Source: Pyricularia pennisetigena
Lineage: Eukaryota; Ascomycota; Sordariomycetes; Magnaporthales; Pyriculariaceae
Assembly (NCBI RefSeq): GCF_004337985.1
Contig: NW_021940924.1
Coordinates: 310,001 to 374,000 of the forward strand
Reading direction: 5' to 3'
Length of the DNA: 64,000 nucleotides
Within the stretch, counting starts at the first letter, position 1, and every line of letters begins with the position of its first letter. Below the pieces are notes generated by a model. It ran no database searches. It had not been told where the DNA came from and saw only the letters and a program-made list of their open reading frames with translations. A program made the position numbers and the translations under genes. Below, piece after piece: positions 52,861 to 63,286 of this stretch.

Positions 52861-53557
52861 TCGATAGATGCCAATAGACTAGCTTCCGTGCTATGCTTAC
52901 CCCGGGCCGTGACAGGCCTGATGAACTTAACCTTTCCACTCATTTATATTTATCTCCCGAGGCTACTCTTTGTCACGATCATGGTAAGCTTGTAGCACTA
53001 TTTAGTATTATAGCTGCAATCTTCGGCTAAGAAGCTAAGTGGGGCACTTGCAGCTACTTCGAGGTACTACTTTTCATGGCTCATTAGAGCCAAAAGTGTA
53101 TGTTTGTAGCTTATTTTGCTGTCAAACCCGGATCTCCCTCCACCTTGGGTAGACTCAAGTGGCATCAGGCCGTTCCTATACTTTGAAGATTAATGTCTGT
53201 ACTGAAAGCGGCAGATAGATTTGCTCGGAACTTCTTGGCGTGAATAGTCCTCACAGCTAGTTTGAGCCTTGTTGCTTGGCAATCTGGGGTGTATGAAGTA
53301 GCTTTTTGTAGCCAATTTTGGATATGGTCTACGATGTGGGCGGCGTGGTTGTTCTAGTTGGTTTGTGCTTTTGGATTTCGGCAGTCGCTCTAGAGCTGAT
53401 TACTGGCGGTTTTATGCTACTTTCTATATGGAAATTGGACATAAGGTTGTCATGAGAAGCGGGAGCCTGAATATATATTGCGTCAATTCTTAAAGTATGC
53501 TCGATAAAAATTCCTCCTTTTCGCTGTCAGAATCCGGTCAACTCTCTGCGTAGTTCG
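52861..53557. other. Intergenic with R1 copy d
   Basis: Apart from R1d at about 53030-53240, no gene is supported before the small acidic protein. Confidence 0.35.
53030..53240 (+). repeat. Dispersed repeat R1, copy d
   Basis: Starts with GCAGCTACTTCGAGGTACTAC, includes TTAGAGCCAAAAGTGTATGT and ends CTGAAAGCGGCAGATAGATTTGCTC. Confidence 0.65.
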
Positions 53558-53902
53558 ATGGACTATACGAACATGTCGATCAACGAAGTAAAGGAGATCA
53601 GTTCTGATGACTCAGATAGCACCGGGAGTCTCGTTGACTTCGTTGTTCCAGATGAACTTTGTTCCGATAATGAGATGTCGGAAATGTCCCCAAGCCATCT
53701 TTACGATAGCTGTGACTGTCAGTGCAAGAAAGACGTGAAGAACTTTGAACTTATCCTATTAGAGATAAGAGAAGGCATAGAGAAAGCTGAGAATTTGCTC
53801 AAACATGTTTTGGCAGAATTGAAATTGGAAAAGGGTACGGTTGCAAACTTCAGCGGGTGTCAAACCTCGAACATAAGTTCTTCATCACTCTCAATCGACT
53901 GA
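53558..53902 (+). CDS. Small acidic protein with C-terminal helix
   Basis: ATG 53558 gives 114 residues. The first half is acidic and Ser-rich (EISSDDSDSTGSLVDFVVPD; CSDNEMSEMSPSH), followed by a CDCQCKKD Cys cluster and an amphipathic helix (NFELILLEIREGIEKAENLL). The layout recalls the acidic protein at 44365-44703, although sequence similarity is low. The hydrophobic-acidic SLVDFVVPDE segment could be a SUMO-interacting or co-factor-binding motif; that is a guess. Confidence 0.45.
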   Translation: MDYTNMSINEVKEISSDDSDSTGSLVDFVVPDELCSDNEMSEMSPSHLYDSCDCQCKKDVKNFELILLEIREGIEKAENLLKHVLAELKLEKGTVANFSGCQTSNISSSSLSID

Positions 53903-54403
53903 AACAGAAATATGAAATAGCTGGTTTAGAGACTTGGATGCAATGGGTATTTAGTTTCCGCTGATCTCTGCACAAACTATATTTTCTCATGGCTTCCCAC
54001 ATTCCTCGCGGCTAGCCTTTTATGTCGAAACACCCTTACCATTGTGCCACGAACTGTCCAAGTCGAATAGATTGAGGCGGGGCGTGATTGGCCGGGTGGG
54101 CCTTGTGCACGGACGAAACACGATCGAACTGATTGAGGATCTGACCATGTATTGTTGTAGGCGGTGCTATCTAGGCTAAAGAGCGTGTCAGCGCTTTTAT
54201 CGTGCGCCTAACGCTGACTAAGCTTTGATGGTCATGTGATACCAAGCTTCTACTGATTATTTAATGCAACAGATAGCACCGCCTACAACAATACATGGCT
54301 CTCCCACCCAATCAATGTGCCTGCACGTGTTCGTTGGTGTGCGTCAATAAGCGCTCGGTTGCGCAAGATGGCCAGCTGGCCCATGATCTGCTGTCATATG
54401 ATC
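53903..54403. other. Intergenic with a short inverted repeat
   Basis: CATGTATTGTTGTAGGCGGTGCTATCT (about 54146-54172) reappears reversed as AGATAGCACCGCCTACAACAATACATG (about 54270-54296). The 27-bp arms are about 100 bp apart, a possible small foldback element. Confidence 0.6.
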
Positions 54404-54515
54404 CGGACCTTCCTTCATCCTTTGACGTACACTCAAGTAGCCTTAGGCCGTCTCCACATTTAAAGATTGAATGTATGTACTGCAAGCGGAATATAGGTTT
54501 GCTCAAAACTGTGCG
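54404..54515 (+). repeat. Dispersed repeat R1, copy e (3' part)
   Basis: Near-identical to 13010-13122: GGACCTTCCTTCATCC, GACGTACACTCAAGTAGCCTTAG, CCGTCTCCACATTT and AAGATTGAATGTATGTACTG. R5 copy b starts just after it. Confidence 0.65.
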
Positions 54516-54536
54516 TCTGGATGTAGGGAGTAACTC

Positions 54537-54740
54537 TATAATGGAGTCACTTTCTAACGTTAGATAATCAATGCCGGGACGCCGCGCTCCAGTCCTGGTC
54601 GTTAGGGTTGCTTGCTTGAGGTGTGTAAAATTGACAGAACTCACTTCGACAGATGAAGCAAAAACAGCAAGCATGCATCAAATAGGCTCTAAACACGACA
54701 GGACACCCTGCTATTAAATTGACGGAGAGTGAACTTTGCT
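54537..54740 (+). repeat. Repeat R5, copy b
   Basis: Collinear with 2640-2905 through CGCTCCAGTC, TTGCTTGAGGTGTGTAAAATTGACAG, ACTTCGACAGATGAA and GCATCAAATAGG. It lacks about 60 bp relative to copy a. Confidence 0.5.
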
Positions 54741-55286
54741 TTGCAGTCTGGGGCTCAGGTTAGAGAAGAGTGACAATCTCAGAGCAATGATTAGCCGTTG
54801 AGTACATGCTCAGATAGCTGTCCTGGTCCTGTCCTTGTCTTTTCCACGGCCACTGGCACTGCCGTCCCTACAGCATCTGATATTGATTTTGCAGGGATGA
54901 GCTCATAGTTCCTTGGCGGGATTACCCTACTTGGATCCCTTTTGTAAAGCCACTAATACGTCACTTTCTAATCTGCGTAGCCAGATTTGGCCGTTAAAAT
55001 GTCAAACCTAACAAAAGATAAATCGTATTTTCTGACTGAGGACGTAAATAGTTGCTTTGACCAGTAGGGACACGTAAACATGAATGTTCCCCTCAAAATT
55101 CATAGAAGTCTTCTTTGCAAACAGGTCGCGTGAAGGCTACACACCATATTTCTTGTCGCAAGTTAATTAGCAGCGACAACGATTCTATCTGTAGCCCTAC
55201 GCGGGACATCTTCCCCTGCCCATACAAGTCTGGCACGCAAGGGCCACAAATCCAACAATTTCTCTACGAAGCTCTCGCTCGATCAA
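54741..55286. other. Intergenic, nothing recognised
   Basis: No gene or repeat supported. It may carry an upstream exon of the following small gene. Confidence 0.3.
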
Positions 55287-55559
55287 ATGTCATCTGATGA
55301 CAATTCCAGCATAAAAGAATCCCCCAAAAAGCCACAGAAACACTTGCGAATCGTCATAGCACTAAGGCGCAGGCTTGCCCCTCCTGTTCACATTATTCAA
55401 GAAATCGGCGCCAACAATAGACCTGCGTTTGAAGACACTAGCGACCCGGGTACCTTTGAAATGACCAAGGCTGCTTCAAAGAAGTTGCAGAGAGTTTTAG
55501 CGTCGTATGGTCAGGACCCAGCCAGGGCCAGCGTTACGGCGGCCGAGGCGACGTCATAG
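55287..55559 (+). CDS. Small basic/Ser-rich hypothetical protein
   Basis: ATG 55287 gives 90 residues: MSSDDNSSIKESPKKPQK, a basic aliphatic stretch (HLRIVIALRRRLAPPVHIIQ), then a helix (MTKAASKKLQRVLASYGQDP). No domain is recognised. The single short exon could be the end of a longer gene. Confidence 0.3.
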   Translation: MSSDDNSSIKESPKKPQKHLRIVIALRRRLAPPVHIIQEIGANNRPAFEDTSDPGTFEMTKAASKKLQRVLASYGQDPARASVTAAEATS

Positions 55560-56487
55560 ATGCCCGATAAAGTGACATTGGAAGCCAATTTGGACTACTG
55601 AGTTTGATCATCATTCATCGGTACAGTGTCGAAGCTGGTGAACAAGAAGAATGGGCGAAACAGCAAAACGGTCACACCCCCGGCTGCGGCCATAGAGTCA
55701 GTATGCAGTTGTGACGCACTTATCAACTGTCCGGCGCTTGATGGAGAAAAAGAATGGGTAGCAACAGAGCTCTGTTCTTTACCCTTATTACCAAATGCTC
55801 TCACCTCCCTGAACAGCCTGCCAGCTGTCACAGCATGAATAAACTTGCGCTACGGGATTGAACCGTTAGATCTTGGGCTACAATAGCTTACTGGGCTACC
55901 GGAGTTACAACTTGGGGAAAATATTTCCAAAGGCCAAATTCGGCCAAGCCAAGGAAGAGATAGAAGTGGTGATTCCGAATGAGGGAGGGGTGTGCAGGTC
56001 AGGCTCTCGGCCTCAATACCTTTGGCCCCCCGTAATTTCGGCCTTGAAAAGAATGCAAAGGTATTTTTTTTTCTTGTTGACTTTCCCTTGTTTCATCAGC
56101 GAAGCAACACATCGTGGGGTTCCTTGGTCTCATTTGCAGGCATTTTGCAAATAGATAGCACTCCGCGTGTGCGTTGTATTTACCTGCCCATTTATCTCAC
56201 TTTTTTAACATTGGATTTATTTATTTTTTAAGCCTTAAACCCCTTTGTCGCCGGCAAATTGGCTCAAGCACCTTCACTCCCAAGTTCAACCTTTTGTGGG
56301 TCTCATTGAACTTGTTCCTCTACGCGGAGGAATTCGTGGTTGAGACGAATAAGGAGTGCGATTCGCGTGACTAACAACAGAACGCGGCCTCACATGTAGC
56401 ATGTTAAGAGACCCTGCGCATTAGAATCTTGCCACCGTTATTCATGGCGGATTGGAAACAGTCATCAATCGACAACCCCGACCCGCT
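55560..56487. other. Intergenic, no gene recognised
   Basis: Includes pyrimidine-rich stretches (around 56060-56100 and 56200-56235) but no supportable frame. Confidence 0.3.
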
Positions 56488-57740
56488 CTACTCGTCGTAT
56501 GGATGCCAGTCGCTCATCAGAATGCGCATAGCTACTGCGACATCTTGGACATGGCTCTCATCGCCATATCCTTCTATCCCCTCCAAGCTGGTCTGATCAA
56601 CATCGTCAGATACGAGAAATATCTTGAAACGTCCATCTATTCGAGACCTCTTTGAAGGTCTACCATTTTTACGGCTGTGTCTGGCCAAAGATACGCGACG
56701 CAATTCCTGATGTAACTGATCTTGTTGTACTTGAAAATCTCCAAAAGTGACCCTATAGCCGCACATGCGAACAAAAAAGCTTGTGATCGCACTCTCATGC
56801 TCTCCTAGGCTTGGAAATCCGGACCTATGGGATGTTTCCTTCAGACTTTGTGTGACAAAAGGCTGCAACGTGTTTTGGATTTCAATTCCCTCTTGGACGA
56901 GATCCACAACTGCTTTCAAGGCAGGCTGGAGAGAGTCTCCTTCATATGTGTGGCTGAGCTGCTGCTGTGTCCTGAAAAGTGTTTCTTTAGCAATCACCAT
57001 ATGAAGATCGCCACTCGCAAGCTGGTCAGTTTGGGAAGAATGGAAGCCAAGCCCCGAGCAACCAACGCAAACTGACAGGATCTTCGCTGGGCCTCTTGCT
57101 CTTGGCAAGGAGTGCCGTCTGTGGCCCAACAGGCGACGCCAGGCTTTTTCTCATTGCACAGAGCCAGAGTTATCTTTGTGCAATGTCAAACTGTTCCTCC
57201 ACTGTCGACACCGGCAGATTGTGGAAGTTTGTATCGGAGCTCTGAATCACACAGTCCGAATTTTCGTCACACCTTGGAAAATATCACGAAGGGACTGTCG
57301 CACAGTCAAACCGCGTTCAACTTTCACAAAGCTGCTTTATGTATCTCGCACTTCCTTCCAAGTAGTTCATATCATTGAAGAATGTACCCAATGAAGGAAT
57401 CTGTCTTTTGAACTCGCATACCGCATCAAAAAACAGTTGAAGCTGTTCACAGCTGGCTCCAGGCAACAGCTTCCCGCTCTCCAAGAGTGACTCAAGCTGG
57501 CGCCATTCGTGCTTGGACAGGCCAGGGCATTTACCTTCTAGTTCTGTGACGGTATAGCTGTCGATACTTCCGAGCAGCTGCGTGTGTCCTCGGACGAAAC
57601 CCGTGAAAATACTTGGTATTTGAGTAAGGTAGTGTGCAGATTCCTGCGCGGTCGGGGTCAGCTTGACTGTTAATTGACATACTGCTTGATTGGCAGCACC
57701 CACCTCAACGCAGTTCATGGCTTCTATTTTGTGCATGTTA
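56488..57740 (-). pseudogene. DUF3723-family protein, middle and C-terminal part, disrupted
   Basis: On the minus strand from about 57740, KCPGLSKHEWRQLESLLESG and QIPSLGTFFNDMNYLEGSAR are the conserved middle of DUF3723 proteins. The frame then changes (VERGLTVRQSLRDIFQGV). A TAA precedes LWLCAMRKS, where the family usually has a residue such as Gln before WL-x-AMR. Another frame carries the C-terminal GEHESAITSFFVRMCGYRVT, the family's characteristic end motif, then a basic segment (LARHSRKNGRPSKRSR) to 56488. At least two shifts and one stop make it non-functional as read. An N-terminal piece of another member is at 34211-34610. Confidence 0.65.
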
Positions 57741-57794
57741 CTACAGTATGTAAACGGTGACCGGTGTACAGTAGGGGCCGTCCTTACGCGAGCA

Positions 57795-58025
57795 ACCGAA
57801 GTCAATGTGGATGGGGTGCCAAAACAAGGATGTGCGTCGCTTAATCGCTTGGCATCCCTCCACCATGGGGCGATAGTGCCAAATAGATCAACTATCCCTA
57901 CTCTCAAAGCTTGGCATATGCAGGCCCCGGCTTATTCTCCCAGGTTCCCATGGTCGAGTGTGGATGGCCAAGCCAACGCTGGGTCTGGCTGTAGAAATCC
58001 ATTAGCAAGCTCCGCAAGCATCGAC
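57795..58025 (+). repeat. Dispersed repeat R2, copy c
   Basis: Collinear with 18232-18450 and, at its end, 15968-16075 (GGTCGAGTGTGGATGGCCAAGCC and TCTGGCTGTAGAAATCCATTA). Confidence 0.65.
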
Positions 58026-58054
58026 TAACAGACACTACTGTACTTGTGGGTTTG

Positions 58055-58260
58055 GCTTTGCGGACCCCCTCAGAGAGGGGGTCACTAAAATCTGGATCAA
58101 CACTAAAATTGGATCAAACATTTACATACAAAATCGTCAACTTTAACCACGTTTAACACAAAATTTTGGTAAAGGAACAATACGTTTATTAATATAAAAT
58201 TTCCTTACTATTTGGGTCATGAAATACTGCCAGGGATATTGAGGCAGCACAGCATTTTTG
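58055..58260. repeat. Possible DNA-transposon end with hairpin
   Basis: GACCCCCTCAGAGAGGGGGTC (58063-58083) is a perfect hairpin, followed by A+T-rich sequence with repeated ACTAAAATCTGGATCAA / ACTAAAATTGGATCAA words. This resembles the end of a Tc1/mariner-like or MITE element, but no second end was found. Confidence 0.4.
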
Positions 58261-60574
58261 GAAACTTGTTATGCATATCACATCCGAGTAGCTTGGACGT
58301 TGCAGCTCAATTTATTAAACCCGGTGTGGTCACATCCCTTTTGTTCGGCAGGATTACAAACCTGGGCAGCGCATCCCTGTAGTTGATAAGAAACCGCTAT
58401 GCTTTCGTGGGGTAGTATGTGGGTCGGGGCTTCGTCGTCCGAACAGCTAGCCCATCGCACTTTGGGCTGTCCCACCCCTACTCGCTATTTCCTAGAGCCT
58501 GGTCAGTACGGTGCTAACGTCAGGGAAACCCGGTCCTACTGATCGCAGACTCGCAGGTTTATATAACAAAAGTTCCTACATTCTTTCTCTCCACAAAGCA
58601 CGCGAGTGTCACGAAATGTCTGCTGTTCGACTCGGCCTTGGAAAGAGCTCCTGTCACGTGGTCGCATGAATCTGTTGAAAACTTTGCTGCGTGTTCCTAG
58701 ATCGCATGGTTACACATTTTGAAAAGGGCTTTGTGCTTTTGTTAAAAGATTGAGAACCTCGAAGACGGTTACGAAGGGTACTTCTAGGTATACCCCATTT
58801 TCGGGAGGCTTTTGCAATTGATTCGCCATTGCCAACATCGTCAATGGCAGAAGACTGTTGGGTTTCAATATGTTGTTTTATTGGGGATTCGAAAATGTAA
58901 GTATGAAAATATAAATGTAAAAGTGAAGAGTTCGTCGAGATATTTACAATAGAAGTTTGAGGATAAAAGTAAAAGTGTTGTTATTTCTGGGTGGCCATCA
59001 GGGGGCACGCAACGTTATAAAGGAAAAGGTCCAGTCTGAACTTGTGAATCAAATCAGTTCAATTTCCACGCCCAGCTCGTCAGCAGCTGGCAGGGAAGAA
59101 AGGTCTTATTGGCCTTCGATTTCGAGCAGGGAGGATTCAAGCAGGTACGACGAAGAGTCGGGGTGAAGTTGATGCTGGCCGTTAGGGGTGCGTTTTCTGA
59201 CGGGCCCGTTCCTATTGGCCTTCACGCGTATGGGGCCTTTAATGGTTGACTTGAGGTAGGATTCCGGTACTCAACTGAGATATCTTTTGTGGATCTGGCG
59301 GAGAGTGTGCTTTGGGGTTCTACTCAAGAATGAGTATTAGTCTAGGCTGCTTACTTGGAATTCAGGAGCCTGGTGGCTGGAAGAGGGACCAGTCGCAGCG
59401 CCGCGTCTTTCATTTATTAGTGGACGCTTTTACGGGTTTGTGAAGGAACACTTGGGAGAGTTGACTGGTGTTTTCGTGGAGCGATGCAAGCGAGATTATC
59501 AATGCCAGATGTCTGCTCCCTCGATCCGCCCAATTTTAGATCAACTCCGTTGGACTGCGGAGCTGCAGCATTGACTGCAGAGCCTTGCTGGCTAGGCTGC
59601 GTTCCCTCCTTCTGCCTTGCGAATGGTCGAGTGCCTAGTAGACAAATCGCGGATCGAATGAGATGAACAGAATAGTTTTTTGTGGTTGGCCCCCCTGTCG
59701 AATAGCACACGGAGCTATTCCCATACCCCCGTAAAGTGATATCTGTTTGTCAAAGTGCCAAGAATATCGTGGTGGTCTCGGGAGTTTTGGTAGTCGTTCC
59801 TCTAGTGTGCAGGCGGCCAAAATTGTATATCCACTGACTTGTATAGTTGGTTGATTTGTTGCTTTGGATGGAATGGGTTCTCGGCTGCAGATGCGGCCAG
59901 GGGTGCCTGTTCCGAGAGCGAGCGAAGACGTCTGGGGCTGACCCTCAGTCTTATCTGAGTTTTGTAGTCTTCAGACAGAGGTAGGTAGACCAGGTCCAAG
60001 CATGCCTGGCAGCTCTAGTGGTAGCACCGCAGGAGTGACTTGTTCAGTGACAAGAGTGGTAAGGTGGCAGGGTTGTCGCCTGGGTGCACCAGGTGTGCCG
60101 ATCGACTTGCAGGCGCCTTAGTGTTATTCTCATCCTCGTCGTCATGCTCATGCTCATCTTCACTATCAGGGCTGTGCGTATTGATTGAGGAAGCAAGGCC
60201 GGTGCTGGAGGAGGCCGAGCTGCCGGAATTGTTCGCCGAAATGCTTCCTATGGAGCCGCCTAATTCGCTGGGTCCATCGTCAGAACAGGAAAGTTCGGTT
60301 GTATAATAGGTTCGGCTGACGCTCCTTCCACAGCCGGGGACAATATTAACGTGAGCATGGGTGACTGACTCATAGAGCCCCATTCCAGTATAAATGAGGA
60401 CCCCAGGACTTAGATGGCCAAAGAGCACTGCCCGCCCATTCTGCTCTCAGTTGCACCTCTAAAATCACCACAACTTTGAACAATCTCTTGAAAATCTCTT
60501 GCCTTTTACCTCTCCTCACCATAAATTTTTAGCGCTATCAAACGGCAGGATAATAGCAACTGGATCACAGTATA
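58261..60574. other. Intergenic, repeat-like, with R4 copy b at 59180-59240
   Basis: No gene can be supported. GAAGTTGATGCTGGCC, GTGCGTTTTCTGACGGGCCC and TTCCTATTGGCCTTC at about 59165-59225 match R4 near 41 kb. An acidic/Ser-rich minus frame at 60015-60428 has no start codon or neighbours to support it. Confidence 0.3.
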
Positions 60575-60940
60575 ATGTCTTCCGGATCATCGACAAAAGA
60601 GAATAGTCCTTCCCGATACGAACGATACTTACAGGATACAATCGGGGCAACTGGTCAAAATTGCGACAAGGAACACCGGATGAAGCAGTGGCTGTAGTCT
60701 TAATGTCCTAAAATTTCACCCGAGGACCTGATTAAAAGTTTAACCGAGGCTAAAAATAAGATGGACAATGGCATGCGCGTAGCCGCTGATCCTAATTCAA
60801 GTGCAAATAGCACATCCAAAAGCTCAAAAGTCGTTAGCCTGGACTCGGAAGCTGGAATACTCAATCTCACGCCGGCAACCAGTTTTCATGTATCCAATCC
60901 AGGAACGGTCTCGGCGGAGACTTTGGCGGATAGTTACTAA
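60575..60940 (+). pseudogene. Decayed single-frame coding relic of unknown origin
   Basis: ATG 60575 encodes MSSGSSTKENSPSRYERYLQ and DKEHRMKQWL, then TAG and TAA. The same frame continues as SPEDLIKSLTEAKNKMDNGM and a Ser/Thr-rich stretch to TAA at 60938. Several further in-frame segments, broken by stops, run to about 61360. The persistence of one frame suggests an old protein or transposon gene; the family is unknown. Confidence 0.3.
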
Positions 60941-62176
60941 ATCTATCCCTGATCATACCACTGGCTAGGAAGACTCGATCGCGGAAATTTAAAATAGGCA
61001 GCAACAACAATATTAGGAGCGGGAAACTGAAGGCACTAATCAACTACAAACAAACCTGTACACTCTAGACAGTACCTCCGCAAATCTGTCCAAGTACATA
61101 TGTCCCAGGAAAGGGAACGAGACCAGTACTCGTCACTAAGCAATTCCTGCAAAAGCAAGCTATGGTTAGCAGACAAGAATTTCGAGTAAAATAACTCAAA
61201 TATTGGGCTTAAGTCATTGGTTACGGGAATGGACGTCTGGGGGATTATGCGCGCCTTTGAGGTTGTTTTGCGGTTGGCCGACTTGGAAAGGGTGAAAATA
61301 TCGCCACGTCATTTGTGCATAGGGACGGGGATTTCTTGCCTCGAATGCTTCGTGGACAAGGATTAGACGGAGGGGCAGAAGACATGCAATACGCGCTTCA
61401 ATGAGAGACATACTTCGACGTGTTGAAATTCGACACAGTGAGGCACCGGCTGACCGAGTAAGATTATCTTACCGGAACTTATCCCATTGGCTGAAGCTGG
61501 CTGCTAAGGTGCGGTTGGGCGTAGAGTTTGGTGCCAGAACGGATTGCTGTGTTTACAACCGCTGTAATTCATGGCACTGTGGTCATAGCACTTTGAAATT
61601 TCTGGGTGAGATTCAGGATATGCTGGCCTTAGGCTGGTGTCCTCGTCTGAACGGGAGAGAAACACAAGAAGGAAACGACGTAGGCTGAGATGTTGGTGGA
61701 ACCTTCAGGTCTAGATAAAGATGTGAATGGGGTTACGACACACCAGAAGCTGCTTGTGGTGTTGCCTCATAGTTTTTCTACTGTTCTTGATCTTTAAGCT
61801 GTGAATCAACAAGGATAGAATTTAACTACAGCTTATTGTGTGCTTTGCACCCGTCATCATGTGACCTATTTTGATCCTGCTTTAGTGCGAATTTTATCCT
61901 TACCCATTTCTCTTACAGATCATCACAAAAAGCAGTGCGCATTTAATTAAGCTATTGTCGTAAAAGCTGCGCGCTGGAGGTAACCATTTCGCAAAAGCAA
62001 GCAGCATCGCAAGCCGAGCAGGAGTGACCAAATCCTAAACATGCTACTACAGCCTTAGTATCCCTGTCACTTGGCTTTTTCCTGATCCACTCCGGATTTT
62101 CCCCCTGTCGCCCTAGCAATTCCCAGAATTCGAATCTAGCAATCGCCCCACCTGCAGCGGACTGAATGGTTGGCTT
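60941..62176. other. No gene recognised
   Basis: A plus frame at 61401-61688 (start ATG, with CVYNRCNSWHCGHSTLKF containing Cys/His) is the longest, but has no recognisable domain or splice context. Confidence 0.3.
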
Positions 62177-62515
62177 TTAGTTTTCTTGCTCTCGCACTGA
62201 CAATGTGGGCTCCTCTGGGAGGACATCCTCGTACGTGGCCTTGGTGACGGGAGGACGTATTTCAACGTCCGACACGTACTGAGCAGCCGGTCGAAATTTC
62301 TTTGTGTCGGCATCATACGTGACCCAACGTCCCTCTTTGACCCCGTCTTCTGACGTTCCAATCTGGGCGATTTGGCAAGCGAGCCATAGACACCTCTCAC
62401 GACGCTGATCTCTCATCGATGGGGTCTCAAACGTCCTCTTATCTTCTTGCATGTTTTCATTGACGCTGAAATGGTCGACCGGGAAGGCCATCTCCGCCCA
62501 CACAAGCCCTCGCAT
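62177..62515 (-). CDS. Hypothetical protein or fragment, 112 residues
   Basis: ATG 62515 opens MRGLVWAEMAFPVDHFSVNE, then CLWLACQIAQIGTSEDGVKE, and ends EEPTLSVREQEN at 62177. The composition is that of a globular protein, but no domain, intron or paralogue in the window supports it. Confidence 0.25.
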   Translation of the reverse strand: MRGLVWAEMAFPVDHFSVNENMQEDKRTFETPSMRDQRRERCLWLACQIAQIGTSEDGVKEGRWVTYDADTKKFRPAAQYVSDVEIRPPVTKATYEDVLPEEPTLSVREQEN

Positions 62516-63286
62516 TGCCCCCTGTTCCAATTATGACTCACATTGCCCCCCGGCACAAACAATAGTTGCCCTTTGCGCCCTGTCACGTAGTAAACTTGTA
62601 ATTATGCCTCGCGAATCGGCATGCCTGCTTCCTGCCAATACTACCTAACCTTCTTTGCCACCAGTTTGCCTCGTTCGCCTTATGGTACTGGCTGTGTGCC
62701 TGTTCAGGGTGGTTCGCAAGGCAAAGATGCGATATGGAAGGCGCAAGGTCCCCACAAAGTGTCTCGATAGTGTCAAGGCGGGACACGCATTGACTGCTAA
62801 ATCGCTTTTCATTTGTGCGCCAGTAAGCGTAGAAACTCTTAAGTTTATTCGTGATGCATTGTGTTATGTCTCTTTACATACCTGGCATAACCAGAACAAT
62901 TATATCAATTCACAAACTTCCCAAAACTGGGTAAGGGGGAAGCTTAAAGCGGCTCATGCTCGTTGAGTGACATTGAACTGGCAAACAAACCAGATGAATG
63001 AGTTGAAGTCTCTGTACGGTACGTGTTCGGTTTTTCCGAAAATAACAGCTGCATAAATTTGAGCCGCAACTTCTTGGTTCGCCCGTGCTGCAAAAAAGAA
63101 GGCAACCAACTAGCCCCAATTGCAAGGCCACCTCCAGCAAGCCTAGGGTAAGGATATGCGGCATATCTACATATAAAACCCAGCTTTCATGCTCTCCTAT
63201 TGGCATCTCTTGTTACCATAACGTAGACCTTCAACCGCTTTGACTCGTGTTTACGCTTTTCCCCCGGAGCATTTGGGCGAGGAAAC
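62516..63286. other. Intergenic upstream of the Est1-like gene
   Basis: Short frames only; presumably contains the promoter of the following gene. Confidence 0.3.

Noticed and set aside
57317..57907. A 196-residue independent gene on the minus strand
   Set aside because: From about 57740 on it is the middle of a DUF3723 protein; the part upstream belongs to repeat R2c and is not shared with the family.
60015..60428. Acidic Ser-rich protein on the minus strand
   Set aside because: It starts with GTG, is low-complexity, and has no splice sites or paralogue in the window.
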